Shown here: positions 50,264 to 61,342 of the stretch, piece by piece
Position numbering within the stretch: the stretch's first letter is position 1
How the letters are laid out: each line of letters opens with the position of its first letter
Source of the DNA: Spirodela intermedia
Lineage: Eukaryota > Streptophyta > Magnoliopsida > Alismatales > Araceae
Length of the DNA: 64,000 nt
Reading direction: 5' to 3'
NCBI GenBank assembly: GCA_902729315.2
Contig: LR746274.1
Span: forward strand, 248,001 to 312,000
Made by a program: the position numbers and the translations under genes
The notes under the pieces: generated by a model
What the model saw: only the letters and a program-made list of their open reading frames with translations
What the model was told of the DNA's origin: nothing
Database searches by the model: none

Positions 50264-52404
50264 TGTCACGGAGGAAGCAGCAACACAGTAGACCTGTAAG
50301 GGACAATAGGCACCGGCAATAGGACAGGCTCACATAGCAAGACAAGCATGCAAGGCCTAACAAATACACGCAGCACAATGGACTTGCACGGCATGGCAGC
50401 AAGACATGGCATCATAGGACCCAAGACAAAATAGGTCCCCAAACATATTGAACCCCCACAGGAGACAGGAAAACTAATACACCCGCATGATGGCAGGACG
50501 CAGTGGATGCCAATAGACAAGATAATGTTTGGGTAGGCAGAATGGTCGGTGGGGCGCTCAAGGTGCCTCAGTGGCTAGTGAATAGTTAAGGTGTAACGAC
50601 TACTCTGAACCCCCTTGATAAATATTTATTTATCACTAAAAATTAATTAATTTTTTCTTCCACTTTTGCATTAATGAATAATGATAAGTATGAATTACAA
50701 TATCTCTTCATGTTAGAGCAAAAGTCAAGAGATATGGATAAATGACTTCAAATAGCTATATCTATATCATATAATTTATGGATTTAATTACTAATATTTT
50801 CTAACCCTTTTATAAGGTTTACCACCTTGAGAATGTGTCTAAATTTATCAAGAACAGGGATTTAAAATTTCAGAATTTTATCTCAAGGAGATTAATTTCC
50901 ATGAAATTACCAAAGTGAGAAGAATCAACATGGAATGTTAAAGCTCAAAGACCCCAAACATGAGAAAGTGCTAATTGGGGCATAAAAGAATTAAACACAG
51001 CACCCAAAATATTGGGTTCAATCAGACCATACAAAGGATAGAGAAAAAAAGACCAAATAGGCGTGGGTATATAAAACTAAGAGAGGGCAAATGAAATGGG
51101 ATCTTTTTTCGCACTCAAATAGGAGGTGATGGCTAGGTGAGATACAACAAAGACCTTAGGGTTGTAAGGACAAGTTCTCCACCTTTTCTTCTCTTTTTTT
51201 AACTCCTTAGATCCTGTTTTATTTTGTAGATGACGAGTATCATTTTATAGATGGTATTTTGTTGAATTTTTAACAAGTTATTCTTTTATATCCCTAACTT
51301 CTCACGCCTTGACACTGACACCAAGGCAGAAGAAGGGAAATAGGTTTAAATTTTTTCCCATATACCTTACTTTCTTACAAATCCAATGAATGTTTAATCT
51401 CTTCAAATGATCATGTTTTGATGATTTGTGACAGAATCATCAAGCATATCGTCAAAAAAAATTTTATGAGTAGCAAACAATATCTGTATCCAATCGTGAA
51501 GTTTTTTTAGCTTTATGATTTTTCTCAGATACCTTACTTTCTTACAAATCCAACGAATATTCTATCTCTTCAAACAATCATGTTTTCATGATTTGGTGAG
51601 AAAATCATCAGCACATCATCAGAAATTATTTTTTGGGTTTCGTATTTCAACCTTTCCTTGGATTGAATCTGAGTTCACGAGTTTTACATAGAATTAGGTC
51701 ATGATATTTTTGGAAAAATATAACATAGTTAGTTTATTATCTTACATAAATTTTTCATGATTTTATCAAACATTTAAAATAAGTTTTTAGATTTTAAAAA
51801 TATTATTTCCTAAAATTTCTATATTTTTGACCTTTCTTTGAAATGAATTTGATTTCATAAGAGCCACATAGAATTAGGCTATTTTTTTTCTTGGAAAGTG
51901 TAGCATAGTTTGTTTTTTAGCTTTTGTAATTTTTTTTGTGATTTTAGAATAAGTTTAGGTTTCTAAATTTTACCATTACTACTTTCTCTATTTTTTTTGT
52001 CCTCAATTTCCAATTGTTGACCTCTAGTAATATTATTGTTAAGAGAATGACATACTGAATTACATAATAACTTTTAAAGATATTAAATTAGAGTTAGTTA
52101 TCTATATATTATGAGATTTTATTAACTTTTACAGTTGGATAATAATGTTTTCAGCTTTCTACTTTCCTATAATTAAAGAGAGCTTATTTGGATTTTTAGT
52201 TATAAATATTAAATTTTAGTATCATATTAAATTTGGATATATCACCCTTGTGATAGTTAGTACGCTTCCCTCTTCTTTCATAATTGAGGAAGGTGGGGAG
52301 TAGATAGGAGGAAGGACCCTTTTGTAAGCTTTATTGAATATTAAGAAGGCTAACTAGAGAGTGAATCTTAGCTACCTAGTGCCACATTTCACCTGAGGTG
52401 TAAT
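50264..52404 (+). repeat. 5' LTR of gypsy copy 2, split by an insertion
   Basis: The LTR runs 50264-50616 (starting TGTCACGGAGG) and resumes at about 52245-52404 (ending CTGAGGTGTAATA). It is homologous to the LTRs at 2001-2658 and 58504-59166. Without the insertion it is about 510 bp, shorter than the others because it lacks most of the GGCACA-type subrepeats. A degenerate primer-binding site (GTGATATTAAAGTCA) follows the LTR. Confidence 0.75.
50617..52244 (+). mobile_element. Solo-LTR-like insertion B (about 1.63 kb) within the gypsy 5' LTR
   Basis: Comparison with the other two LTRs of this family shows that an uninterrupted ...GAACCCCTTGTAATGG-type sequence is split here. The inserted DNA starts (T)GATAAATATTTATTTATCAC and ends GATATATCA. 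It is flanked on both sides by CCCTT, a likely 5-bp target-site duplication, with the initial T shared with the duplication. It is AT-rich, with a TATATAAAA box near 51069 and no coding frame, as expected for an LTR. Orientation is inferred from the TATA box and the TGATAA start. Confidence 0.6.
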
Positions 52405-53414
52405 AGTGATATTAAAGTCATAGGAGAAAAGGGACAAGGGTTACGTATTGCACGACTAGAGTAGGAACTGCAGTGCACACGAGAGTTCTTCCAGGTGGTC
52501 AAAAGGGCACTCGAAGGAAACATGTCCAAACTTCACGAAATGATGGCCCGATAAGAAGAGTGCTCAAACGATACACAAGAGTGACTAGAGGAGCACATCT
52601 AGTTGACAAATAAGAAGGTGGAGGAGCTTCAAAGAGAATCTAGAAGTACTACTAGTGGGAAAGAACATACCGTGACAAAGGAACACTTCAGAGCCTTTAA
52701 TGAGCAACTCTATCAACAGGGGATTAACCCCCATATGAGGGGTCAGAAGGGAACTGGCCTTCCCTCACCCAAGCCATTCTCAAGCTAAAGAGATACAACC
52801 AAGGTGGATACCTTCATATGGGAGGTAGAGAACTACCTCAGAGACCACAACTACACTGATGCAGAATGCCCTGAGATCGTTGCATGACTCCTCGAAGACT
52901 TAGCAGCCCTATGGCGGAGGGTGAAGAGAGAAGACGTGCCGAGACATTGGAGGACTTCAAAACCTCCCTCAGCCGATATTTTAGACCCTCGACTCGGCTG
53001 TTTGAAGTCATGTCTAAGTTGACGACATTGAAGCAAAGTGGTTCCACATGAGAATATGTGTAGAGATTCCTGACATTGATGCTTGACATCTCAATGATGC
53101 CCAAAGAACTCATAATATAATTTTTCTTAGTCGAGCTACAATCGTGGGCAAGAAGATAATGCCTCATGTACCATGTCACCACCCTAGATAAAACATGTAA
53201 GATCACCAAGAGCCTCGAGGACTACTAACGCATCCAACTTGCCTCGGAAGCCGCACCAAGAGGTCACAAGGGCAACATGGCTAGGGAAATGGAAATAGAT
53301 AACATGGATGGAGAGGAAGACACACAAGTTTGACGACTTAGACACTACTAGACCCAACTTCGTCCAAAGATATTGAGAGACTGTACAGAAAGAGTTGCTT
53401 CAATTGTGGGGCAC

Positions 53415-55043
53415 TGATAAGTCTTCATTATCATGAATTAATAATTAGTAAATAATATAGTTTTAGCCTTAACTCATGATAAATAGACTTATATTTATGT
53501 TAAAGTGTCAAAAATAGTTTTCAATTGATTAGCGTGATTTTTTATATAATTATATAATTTTATATGATTTTTATAATCTTAATTTTGAGATAAATGAAGA
53601 AAAATAAATTAAAATAAAAATATAGCAAAATGAGGGGGGACCTGCCAGCTAGCGGGGCCCACAAGTGGGTCAAAAGCACTATCAGGCAAGAGCCATGAGT
53701 AGGGGCTCAAGCGGCTTGAACCAATGGGGACACATGTGCGCCACTCCCCTTCCACATCATTGGTGGCCAGCCGGCTATGAGACAAGTAGTGGTTGTACAC
53801 ACACAAGAAAAGGACTTGATCATGAATGTAATATTACTTTATATTTGCCAGAAACTTCAACTCACAATCGATGTGAGACTAAACCCGTGTCACCTTCCCC
53901 AAAAAGAGCAAGCAACCAGCACGAGTTTGAATCCTCCTAGAGCCAAAACTCATATTTTTTTATCTGATTATCGCGACTTTTCTGTAGATTGCTAATAAAA
54001 GATTAAGCAACCAGAATTGTTGGATCATCGGCAAAAATCTCATCAATGCGATTCGTAGAGCATTGTTACTAAAATTTCTGAATAATTCATGATAAAAGAA
54101 TTACGAATCCATCGAGTAAAGTATCTCCAATTGATCGACGAACAAGTCGTTGTTAAGAAGAGGACGATCCACTAAGAGACAAGTCACCACCTCCTAAGAG
54201 CTTACTAGATGCGATGAAGAGCCTCATCTTGTTATGCAAACTTGAGGATAAAGCTCTCTAACACATGCCCCACCTCCATTTAGCTCTTCTCCGTCGGGTG
54301 ACAACTGTTAGAGAGTCGCAAAGTCGTCGTTTTTCTACTCTGTCGAGTGACAACCGCTGAAGACAATTTGACGACCCATTTCATTGATCTCTAGACTTTG
54401 TAAGGAGATCTAGAGATTGCCCACATCATCTTTGTCCAAGGAGAGTTTTCGAGGCCGTCGACACTACATGACTATCTTCCCTAACGCTCAGGATTTCGGT
54501 ACATCACTGACGCATCACCGCCGCAATGCCAGAACTCTATTTTCCTACTTTCAACTTACTTTGCACTTCATTTAGTGATAATTTGTGTGATTTTAATTTA
54601 CCAAAATATATTTTATTTAATTACGATACTTTCGACTTTTACAGATCTTAATTTAATCAATTAAATCATTTGTAATCACTTACGTAAGAATCACCGGGTG
54701 AACTTTGTTTTCGCTTGATTTGCGTTCGCTGAGTGCTGATGTCATCTTGACGTCCACACCTTTATTTTCTTTTTTTGTGAATTTTAAATATATTTTATTT
54801 TCATTTCTTAGTATAAAATTCATAGAAATTAGTATTCTTTGAGGAAAATTCTGAATAATTACCATATATTATATTACATCCTTGTGATTGATTTGGAAAA
54901 TTTATGCTATTTTTAAAAGTTTTATTAAATTATACTTGATATATTTGTTCAGAAATACTTCTAAATATCTAAAATTTTATATTTTTCTAGTTTTATAAAT
55001 TTTAAATTTATGTAATTTACTAAATAATGACTGAGTCACGTCA
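53415..55043 (+). mobile_element. Solo-LTR-like insertion C (1629 bp) inside the gag zinc knuckle
   Basis: The left flank encodes CFNCG and the right flank encodes SHRKRDC, the two halves of a CCHC zinc knuckle. Everything between is foreign. The block starts TGATAAGTCTTCATTATCATG and ends GAGTCACGTCA. It has no coding frame with a domain. Its 1629-bp length equals that of insertion B and nearly that of A. A solo LTR is the simplest reading. Exact ends are uncertain because no clean target-site duplication is visible (GGCAC left versus GTCAC or GGGAT right). Confidence 0.55.
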
Positions 55044-55092
55044 GGGATCACATAGAAAGCGTGATTGCTCAAGCTTCAACAATAAGTCATAG

Positions 55093-55296
55093 TTGAACAC
55101 CATTCAATCGAGCAATGACGAGGATGAAGTTAAAAAAGACATCAACTCTTTTGAAATCATCAAATGCTTGCAACTAACACAAGGACAATCAGAAAAGAGA
55201 TTAGTGTATGTTAGGGCCCAAGTTGATGAAGAAATAGTTGCAGCAATGGTAGATAGTGGTACAACAAGTAGCTTCATTTCTCTAGAAGAAGCTTAG
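55093..55296 (+). pseudogene. Gag-pol fragment with retroviral-type aspartic protease motif (gypsy copy 2)
   Basis: This open fragment of the decayed polyprotein encodes LVYVRAQVDEEIVAAMVDSG and then TTSSFIS. The DSG triad is the catalytic aspartate motif of retrotransposon proteases. The frame ends at a TAG where the family continues. The ATG is internal to the element. Confidence 0.65.
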
Positions 55297-56253
55297 AGAA
55301 TCAGCCTCAAGGTGGAACCCACTAAAACAAGATTCAAGGCTACATACTCTTCTACGCAACCACTTGCGGGAGTAGCAAATGGGACATGCACAAAGGTGAG
55401 AGGTAGGAGGGCCACTTAGATTACATGGTGATGTCTCTTACCTCCTTCAATCCATTATTAGGCATGGACTTCCTAACAAAGGTAATTGCGGAGTTTTTCC
55501 TAATGAAGTAGCAATCCAAGAGGGCGAAAGACCACACTTCGTCTTGGCCATTGAGGTAAATCTTGCAAACCACTATGGACTAACATGATAAGGTGATCTT
55601 AGCACAACACCTATAGAAGTACTAAGAAAAAGAGATGAAACTTTCTTGTTAACTGTCCAGACCAACCCATGGGTGAAACAAACCAAGATCCCCAGTGAAA
55701 TTCAGCAACTACTAATAGAATTTGCTGACAAGCTACTAGAGAGGCTACCAACTAAACTACCTCCAAGAAGAGGGGTAGACCATGCCATAGAGTTGATCCA
55801 AGGGGTCAACCCTCCAACACGAGCACCATCCAAGATGTCGCTGCATCACCTCACAAAACTACACACATATATTCAAGGCTTACTAGAAACAAGAAACCTA
55901 CAATCGTCCAATTCACTATTCGGTGCACATCAGTGTTATTCTAGAAGAAGAAGGATGGAAGCCTCAAACTATGTGTGATTTACATAGCTTTGAGCAAGCT
56001 CACAATTCGCAACAAACATCTAGTCCCAAATATCAAAGACCTATTCGACCGATTGGGTGCAATAAAGATATTTTTGAAGCTAGACGTGAAGAACAGATAC
56101 CACCAAGTGCAGATCTAGGTAAGTGACGAACCTAAGATAGCTTGTGTAACCTAATATGGGTCATTTGAGTTCACAATAATGTCCTTTGGGTCCACCAATG
56201 CATTGGTTACTTTTTGCGACTTAATGAACTCTATTTTCTAGTCGTATTTTGAT

Positions 56254-56478
56254 GTGTTCGTAGTGATGTATCTGGATGACATATTGATCTACAGTCATAG
56301 TATGCAAGAACACCTCAACCACCTTTGCATAGTATTAGAGCTGCTTCGAAATAATAGCCTATACTTGAACCCTTCTAAATGTAGTTTTACCAAAAAAGAA
56401 GTGTACTTCTTGGGACACATCATTAACAAGGGGAGAGTACATATGAACAAAGTGAAAGTAAAAGCCATCGAGGAATGA
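56254..56478 (+). pseudogene. Reverse transcriptase fragment (gypsy copy 2)
   Basis: This open fragment covers the RT palm and thumb: YLDDILIYSHSMQEHLNHL, then LNPSKCSFTKKEVYFLGHII. The YLDD box supplies two of the three catalytic aspartates. The frame stops at a TGA soon after VKAIEE, while the family would continue into the connection and RNase H. Confidence 0.8.
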
Positions 56479-58503
56479 ACAGCACCACGAAGTGTTAAAG
56501 ACATGCGGTCAGTCTTGGGGTTGACTAGTTATTACAGAAGATTCATAAAAAGGTTCTCTTAAATGGTGGCCCTCTTATCAATCTTTTGAGGAAAGATGAG
56601 GATTGGCAATGGACCTCTGTATATAAAGAAGCCTTCAGCAAACTCAAGGAGGCAATCTCGTTAGAACCTCTCCTTTGATTGTTAACTTTGGTAAAAAAAA
56701 TCATTTATCTTGCACATAGATACTAATAGTAAGGCAATGGGAGGCATGCTCAGTTAAGAAGGTCACTTAGTGGCTTTCGAGAGCCAAAAGCTAAATAGTG
56801 CCAAGCAAAACTACCTTATCCACGAAAGAGAAATGACAACAATTATCCACTGCTCAAAGATATGGCAACATTACTTGTTTGATAGTTAGTTCACCGTATT
56901 CACTAACAACGTGATAAATATTTATTTTTCATCACAACCAAGACTCACGAGTAAGCATATAAGATGACAACAATTCTTGGCGGAATAACAACATAATTAA
57001 CCATGGACCTATTGTTGTAGGTCAAGGTGGCATGCAAACAGGACTCCTATGCCTAGAAGATCTTTGCCTATATTTATGCCAACACAACATGACAATATTG
57101 GTCCAAGGATGGACTACTATTCACAAGGAGACGGTGAATATACATCTCAACAACTGAGGACCTATGACGAAAGTTAACTACGGAGGCACACAACACTTAG
57201 TGGTCAGGTCACTTGGGTCAACATTGTACCCTGGCCTTGTTTAGTAGGCACTACTTCTAACTAGGGGTAAAGAAAGATGTAGAGGCCTACGTCGAGTCAT
57301 GCATGATCTACTAGTAAGACAAGATAAAATGTCATCGCCCAACCAGACTACTACAGTCAATGCCCATTCTAGAGGTACCATAGGACACCATTACCTTTAA
57401 TTTCATGACTAGCCTATCAAAGAATGGGGAGGCTAATACCATACTCATGATCGTTGATAAACTCACAAAGTATAGGATATTCATGACCACTAATTGACAT
57501 TACTCAATGAAGGAAGCAACATAATTGATATTCAAGCATGTGGTCAAGCATTAAGGACTACCCTCGAGGATCATATTCGATAGAGATACACATTTCGTAG
57601 GGAGATTATGAAAAGTGTTGTTCACTAAATTAGGGGCAGTTGTACTTCTCCACTGCATACCATCCACATACAAATGGTCAGACAGAACATCTCAATAATA
57701 TATTGGACGAATATCTCAAACACTATGTCTTCGTCAAGTAGGGCAATTGAGCAGAATTACTAGATTCAGCACAATTGACATACAACCTCCAATGAAATAG
57801 TGTCACAGGTTACTCCCCCTTCAAATTAGTCACAAGCCACCAACTATTGATGCCCCTCCAACTGTTGGATGCCCCTAAGAGGTGTCATGCAGCCACCAGA
57901 CTAGCAATGGAGCACATGAACATGTTGGAGGCAGCGAAAGATAATCTCCAACAAGTAGTGAATAGAATGAAAAAGTAGGAGGACAAACATTGATGAAAAG
58001 TCAAGTTCAGCTAGATGACAAGGTGCTACTTTGGATGAACCCTGAAATTCACTGATGCATGAGAGACTACTAAAAGCCAAAGCTTACTTCCATTGTTTGA
58101 AAGTCCCTTCACCATATTGGAGTGAATTGGCTCAGTGGCATACATAGTACAATTGCCCCTAAGGTTGCCCATTCACCTAATCTTCCACCTATCATTACTG
58201 AAGAGGTACAAGGTCGACCAGAAGAGCCCATAAAGGAATAGAGTCAAGTGACAACCTCCATCAGCCAAAATAACCTTTTCAAGGGAAATCAATGCTATCT
58301 TGACCCACAAGTTCACCGATGGAGGTGGCCACCACAATGTACACAAGCACACTGACTTTCTCATACGATGGGAAAGGGACCCACATGAAGCGACAATGTG
58401 GCACCATGAGAAGGACCTATAGTAGTTCAAGGAACAACTTGTTAAGTACCTTACAATTGACCTGACGAAGATATCAGATTCTTCAAGGGGGGGGGGGAGA
58501 GAA

Positions 58504-59166
58504 TATCACAGAGGACACAATGGTGTAGTAGACCCACAAGAGGCAAAAAGCACCCATGACAAGGTAGGCTCATGTGGCGGGACAAGTACATGAGGTGTAG
58601 CGAACGCGTGCGGCACAGTGGACGCGCTCGATATGGCGGGCACAGCGTGTGTGCATAGCACAGCAAGCGCGTGCGACACGATGGGCACACTTGGCAAAGT
58701 AGGCACGGCAGACGTGCGTGGCACGGTAGGTGCACGTAACAAAGCAAGCACAACAAATGTGTGTGCATGGCAGATGCACGCGACATGACGGACCTGCACA
58801 ACATGGCGACAAGGTGCAGCATGATGGGACCCAAGACAAAATAGGTTCCTAAATATAGGGAACCCCCGCAGGAGGTGGGAAGACTAATACACATGCGCGA
58901 TGGTGGGAACGTAGTCCCAGGGGACATAGTGGATGTTGACGGGCGGGATGACACCCAAGCAGGTAGAACTGTCGGCAGGGTGCTCGAGGTGTCCCAACGA
59001 CTAACGAGTGAGACGACTGTTGGGCACTAATGGTTAACTACAACTCAGGCGTAATAGCTACTTCGAACCCCTTATAATGGCTAGTCGGCTTCCCCCCCCC
59101 CTTCATAATCGAGGAAGGTGGGGAGTGGACAAGAAGAGAGACCCCTTTGTGAGCCTTATTAAATAT
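58504..59166 (+). repeat. 3' LTR of gypsy copy 2, 3'-truncated
   Basis: It starts TATCACAGAGG after an expanded purine tract and is homologous to the other LTRs up to TTATTAAATAT. The final roughly 62 bp present in copy 1 (to TGTAACA) are missing. The subrepeat block of GCACA/GTGCG words is longer here than in the other copies. Confidence 0.75.
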
Positions 59167-59647
59167 GACATTACCAACATGATTAACCTTAATCTCACAT
59201 ATCTTAATCTAATAATCAAGAGCATAATATTCTCGTAATATTATTTATAAAAAAGGTTAAATATCTAGTGACATATCCTATTAGGTAATGTGAGTTATTA
59301 GAATTCTCGAACACGAAGCTTTAGGCTAGTCGGATCGTGAATAAATACGCCCAAAGCCCAATGCCGACAAACAATTGTGTGACATTGTCCAGCTTATAAC
59401 CATGTTTGTGCTTTGTGCGCGCACGTCCTCACAGAAATCACCGCCCGGCTTCCATGTCGGGGTCCCGCTCAGCTTATTACCTCTTCCATTCGACTGAACG
59501 TCGTGTTCTGCCTCCAAAGTTTCGTTCGATAGAGCACGTCAGGAGCCGGTCTCTGCTCACCTACCGGTTCACTGCCCATGTTGGAGATACGAAGGGTCCC
59601 GCGGGGGTGAGTGCAAGCAGCAGCGAAGAGAGACACGTTCGCCTGCC
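59167..59647. other. Gap between the gypsy element and the PPR gene
   Basis: The left part is AT-rich sequence of unknown origin that replaces the end of the LTR. The right part (from about 59400) is GC-richer and should hold the PPR promoter and leader. The frame at 59406-59744 overlaps the PPR start in another frame and has no domain. Confidence 0.4.
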
Positions 59648-60613
59648 ATGCCGGTTCCCGTGGACGTTCCCTTCTACGCCAGTCTGCTCGACTCCATCTC
59701 CGCTGCCCGTGACCTCCTGGCGCTCCGCCGCGCTCACGCTGTGATGGTGAGCGTGGGGATCGCCGGCAAAGACCTCCTTCGGACGAAGCTCTCCGGCTCC
59801 TACGCTCAGTGCGGCTGCCTCCGCGAGGCCCGCCACATCTTTGCACGCGCCAACCGCCGCCCCATCTTCCTCTACAACGCCCTCATCCGCGCCTACGTCG
59901 ACCGCCGCCTCTTCCTCTCCTCCCTCCGCCTCTACCGGGAGATGCTTCTCGAGGGAAAGCCCCCCGACCCGCGTACTCTGTCCTCCGTCCTCCGCGCCTG
60001 CGCGGCCCTCGCTTCCCTCCGCTACGGCCGCCTGCTCCACTGCACTGCCATCGCCGCTGGTCTCTCCTCGGAGGTGGCCGTCGCCAACTCCCTCGTGGCC
60101 ATGTACGCCAAGTGCGGGGACCTCTCTTGTGCGCGGCACCTGTTCGACAGGATGTCGAACAGGACCCTCGTCTCGTGGACTGCGATGGTTTCTGGCCTAG
60201 GCGCCCACGGCCGTTCAGCAGACGCCCTGAAACTGTTTGAAGAGATGCTGGAGGCGGGAGAGCGGCCCGACACCATGGCTGTTACCGCCGTGCTCTCGGC
60301 GTGCAGCCACGGCGGCCTGGTGGAGGCCGGCGAGAGACTCTTCCGGGCGATGGAGGAGGACTTCGGGGTGAAGCCGACGGTGGAGCACTACACATGCATG
60401 GTGGACATGATGGCGAGGGCGGCGCGCCTGGAGGACGCCGAGCGGCTGGTCCAGGGGATGGAGTGTACGCCCGACGAGGCCCTCTGGGGAGCTCTGCTAT
60501 CCGCGTGCAAGGCGCATGGGAAGCTGGACGTGGCCCTGCGGGTGGCCCAGAGAGCCTGCTCTGCTTCTTGGCCTTCCTCTCTTCCATCTGCGCATATCAC
60601 CAACCCTAATTGA
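59648..60613 (+). CDS. PPR protein, PLS-type, C-terminally truncated (321 aa)
   Basis: This is an intronless pentatricopeptide-repeat protein. Such proteins bind organellar RNA and act in editing, splicing or stability in mitochondria or plastids. Repeats run in the P-L-S pattern: KLSGSYAQCGCLREARHIF (47-65), FLYNALIRAYVDRRLFLSSL (74-93), SVLRACAALASLRYGRLLH (113-131), NSLVAMYAKCGDLSCARHLF (146-165), SWTAMVSGLGAHGRSADALK (175-194), AVLSACSHGGLVEAGERLF (213-231), and an E1-like YTCMVDMMARAARLEDAERL (246-265) with WGALLSACKAHGKLDVALR (281-299). PLS proteins usually continue for 50-150 residues with E2, E+ or DYW domains. Here the frame ends in a non-PPR tail (SASWPSSLPSAHITNPN). No clear transit peptide precedes the first repeat. 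It may be a truncated gene or a short member. Codons are strongly GC-ending, and the plus strand is opposite to the gene island. Confidence 0.82.
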   Translation: MPVPVDVPFYASLLDSISAARDLLALRRAHAVMVSVGIAGKDLLRTKLSGSYAQCGCLREARHIFARANRRPIFLYNALIRAYVDRRLFLSSLRLYREMLLEGKPPDPRTLSSVLRACAALASLRYGRLLHCTAIAAGLSSEVAVANSLVAMYAKCGDLSCARHLFDRMSNRTLVSWTAMVSGLGAHGRSADALKLFEEMLEAGERPDTMAVTAVLSACSHGGLVEAGERLFRAMEEDFGVKPTVEHYTCMVDMMARAARLEDAERLVQGMECTPDEALWGALLSACKAHGKLDVALRVAQRACSASWPSSLPSAHITNPN

Positions 60614-61342
60614 CACCATATTCTTTCTTACCATTGTCGACCAGGCACCTAGGAACTCTCCACAGTGGAACCCAGAACACTGCTTTCAGTTTATTTTCAG
60701 CTGGACCCTCCAAAACGTGTGCCCATGAAGTGAGTCAGAGGGCTTTAGGGTGGGGGGGGGGGGAGGGGGGCGACTTCTGGCCGCCCGCTAGTTGACGGGA
60801 CGCCTCGTCACATATGATAGAAGCCCAGAAGAAATCGTCAACGGAGGGGAAGAAAAACCACCATTTTTCAACCGTAGTTTCTTTTTTCACCCACTTTGCC
60901 GCCGGCGTTGCTTTCGCCTAGTTCTCCATCGTCCTCGATCGGGAATTTTTCCGTGGATGAGTGGAAGATCGTTTGTTTTTGCTATTTCAATTTTCCCGTT
61001 TCTGAGCATTGTTCAATGAGGAAGCAGTTTCCCTCACGTATGACTGTTAACGCAGAAGTGGGACCCGCCAGCGCCTCTCCTACTGGTCAACGTCTTCTTG
61101 TTGGCCTTGATGAGAGAAGACTGCCAGGAACTTTCCCGCGTTGACGTCAGAGATGGGATGATAGCCCCTTCCTTGTCTGCTTAGTCCGGTGATTTAGGCG
61201 CTCGAGAAAATTCGTCTCTGAGGTACCTCGGGTCCCTCGTAGGTTCTTCCTCCCAGTGATGAATTCTCTCGTACATAGATAAATGCGTGGTCTTCTTGTT
61301 GAATCAAGGCAGTGATTGCTTCAAGTACCAGAGAACGAGGGG
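60614..61342. promoter_or_regulatory. PPR 3' flank and VPS60 promoter/5' UTR
   Basis: This contains a G-rich run at 60752-60770 (12 G, A, 6 G) and otherwise mixed sequence. The pyrimidine-rich stretch before 61343 is presumably the VPS60 leader. The frames at 60792-61144 have no domain. Confidence 0.4.
60752..60770 (+). repeat. G-run (12 G, A, 6 G)
   Basis: This homopurine G tract lies about 140 bp after the PPR stop codon. It could form a G-quadruplex in DNA or in an extended PPR 3' UTR. Confidence 0.85.

Larger units (their letters stand above)
52405..58503 (+). mobile_element. Internal region of gypsy chromovirus copy 2 (decayed)
   Basis: The domains follow the Ty3/gypsy order. Gag is at about 52430-53410, with SRYFRPSTRLFEV and a zinc-knuckle start CFNCG. 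The protease VDSGTTSSFIS lies near 55250. Reverse transcriptase spans about 55860-56560, with YLDDILIYS at 56269-56295. RNase H is at about 56650-57000. The integrase core lies near 57390-57480 (SLSKNGEANTILMIVDKLTK), and a chromodomain tail at about 58318-58424 (HTDFLIRWERDPHEATMWHH). The purine tract is at 58485-58501. In-frame stops are frequent, so it is inactive. The gag region is interrupted at 53415-55043 by another insertion. It is the same family as the element at 1-2658. Confidence 0.85.

Noticed and set aside
53609-53995. Small frames in insertion C as gene candidates
   Set aside because: They are short, overlap on both strands and have no domain. They lie within a domain-free solo-LTR-like block.
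59561-60139. 192-codon minus-strand frame opposite the PPR gene
   Set aside because: It is an antisense shadow caused by strong GC bias at third positions; the plus-strand frame has clear PPR repeats.
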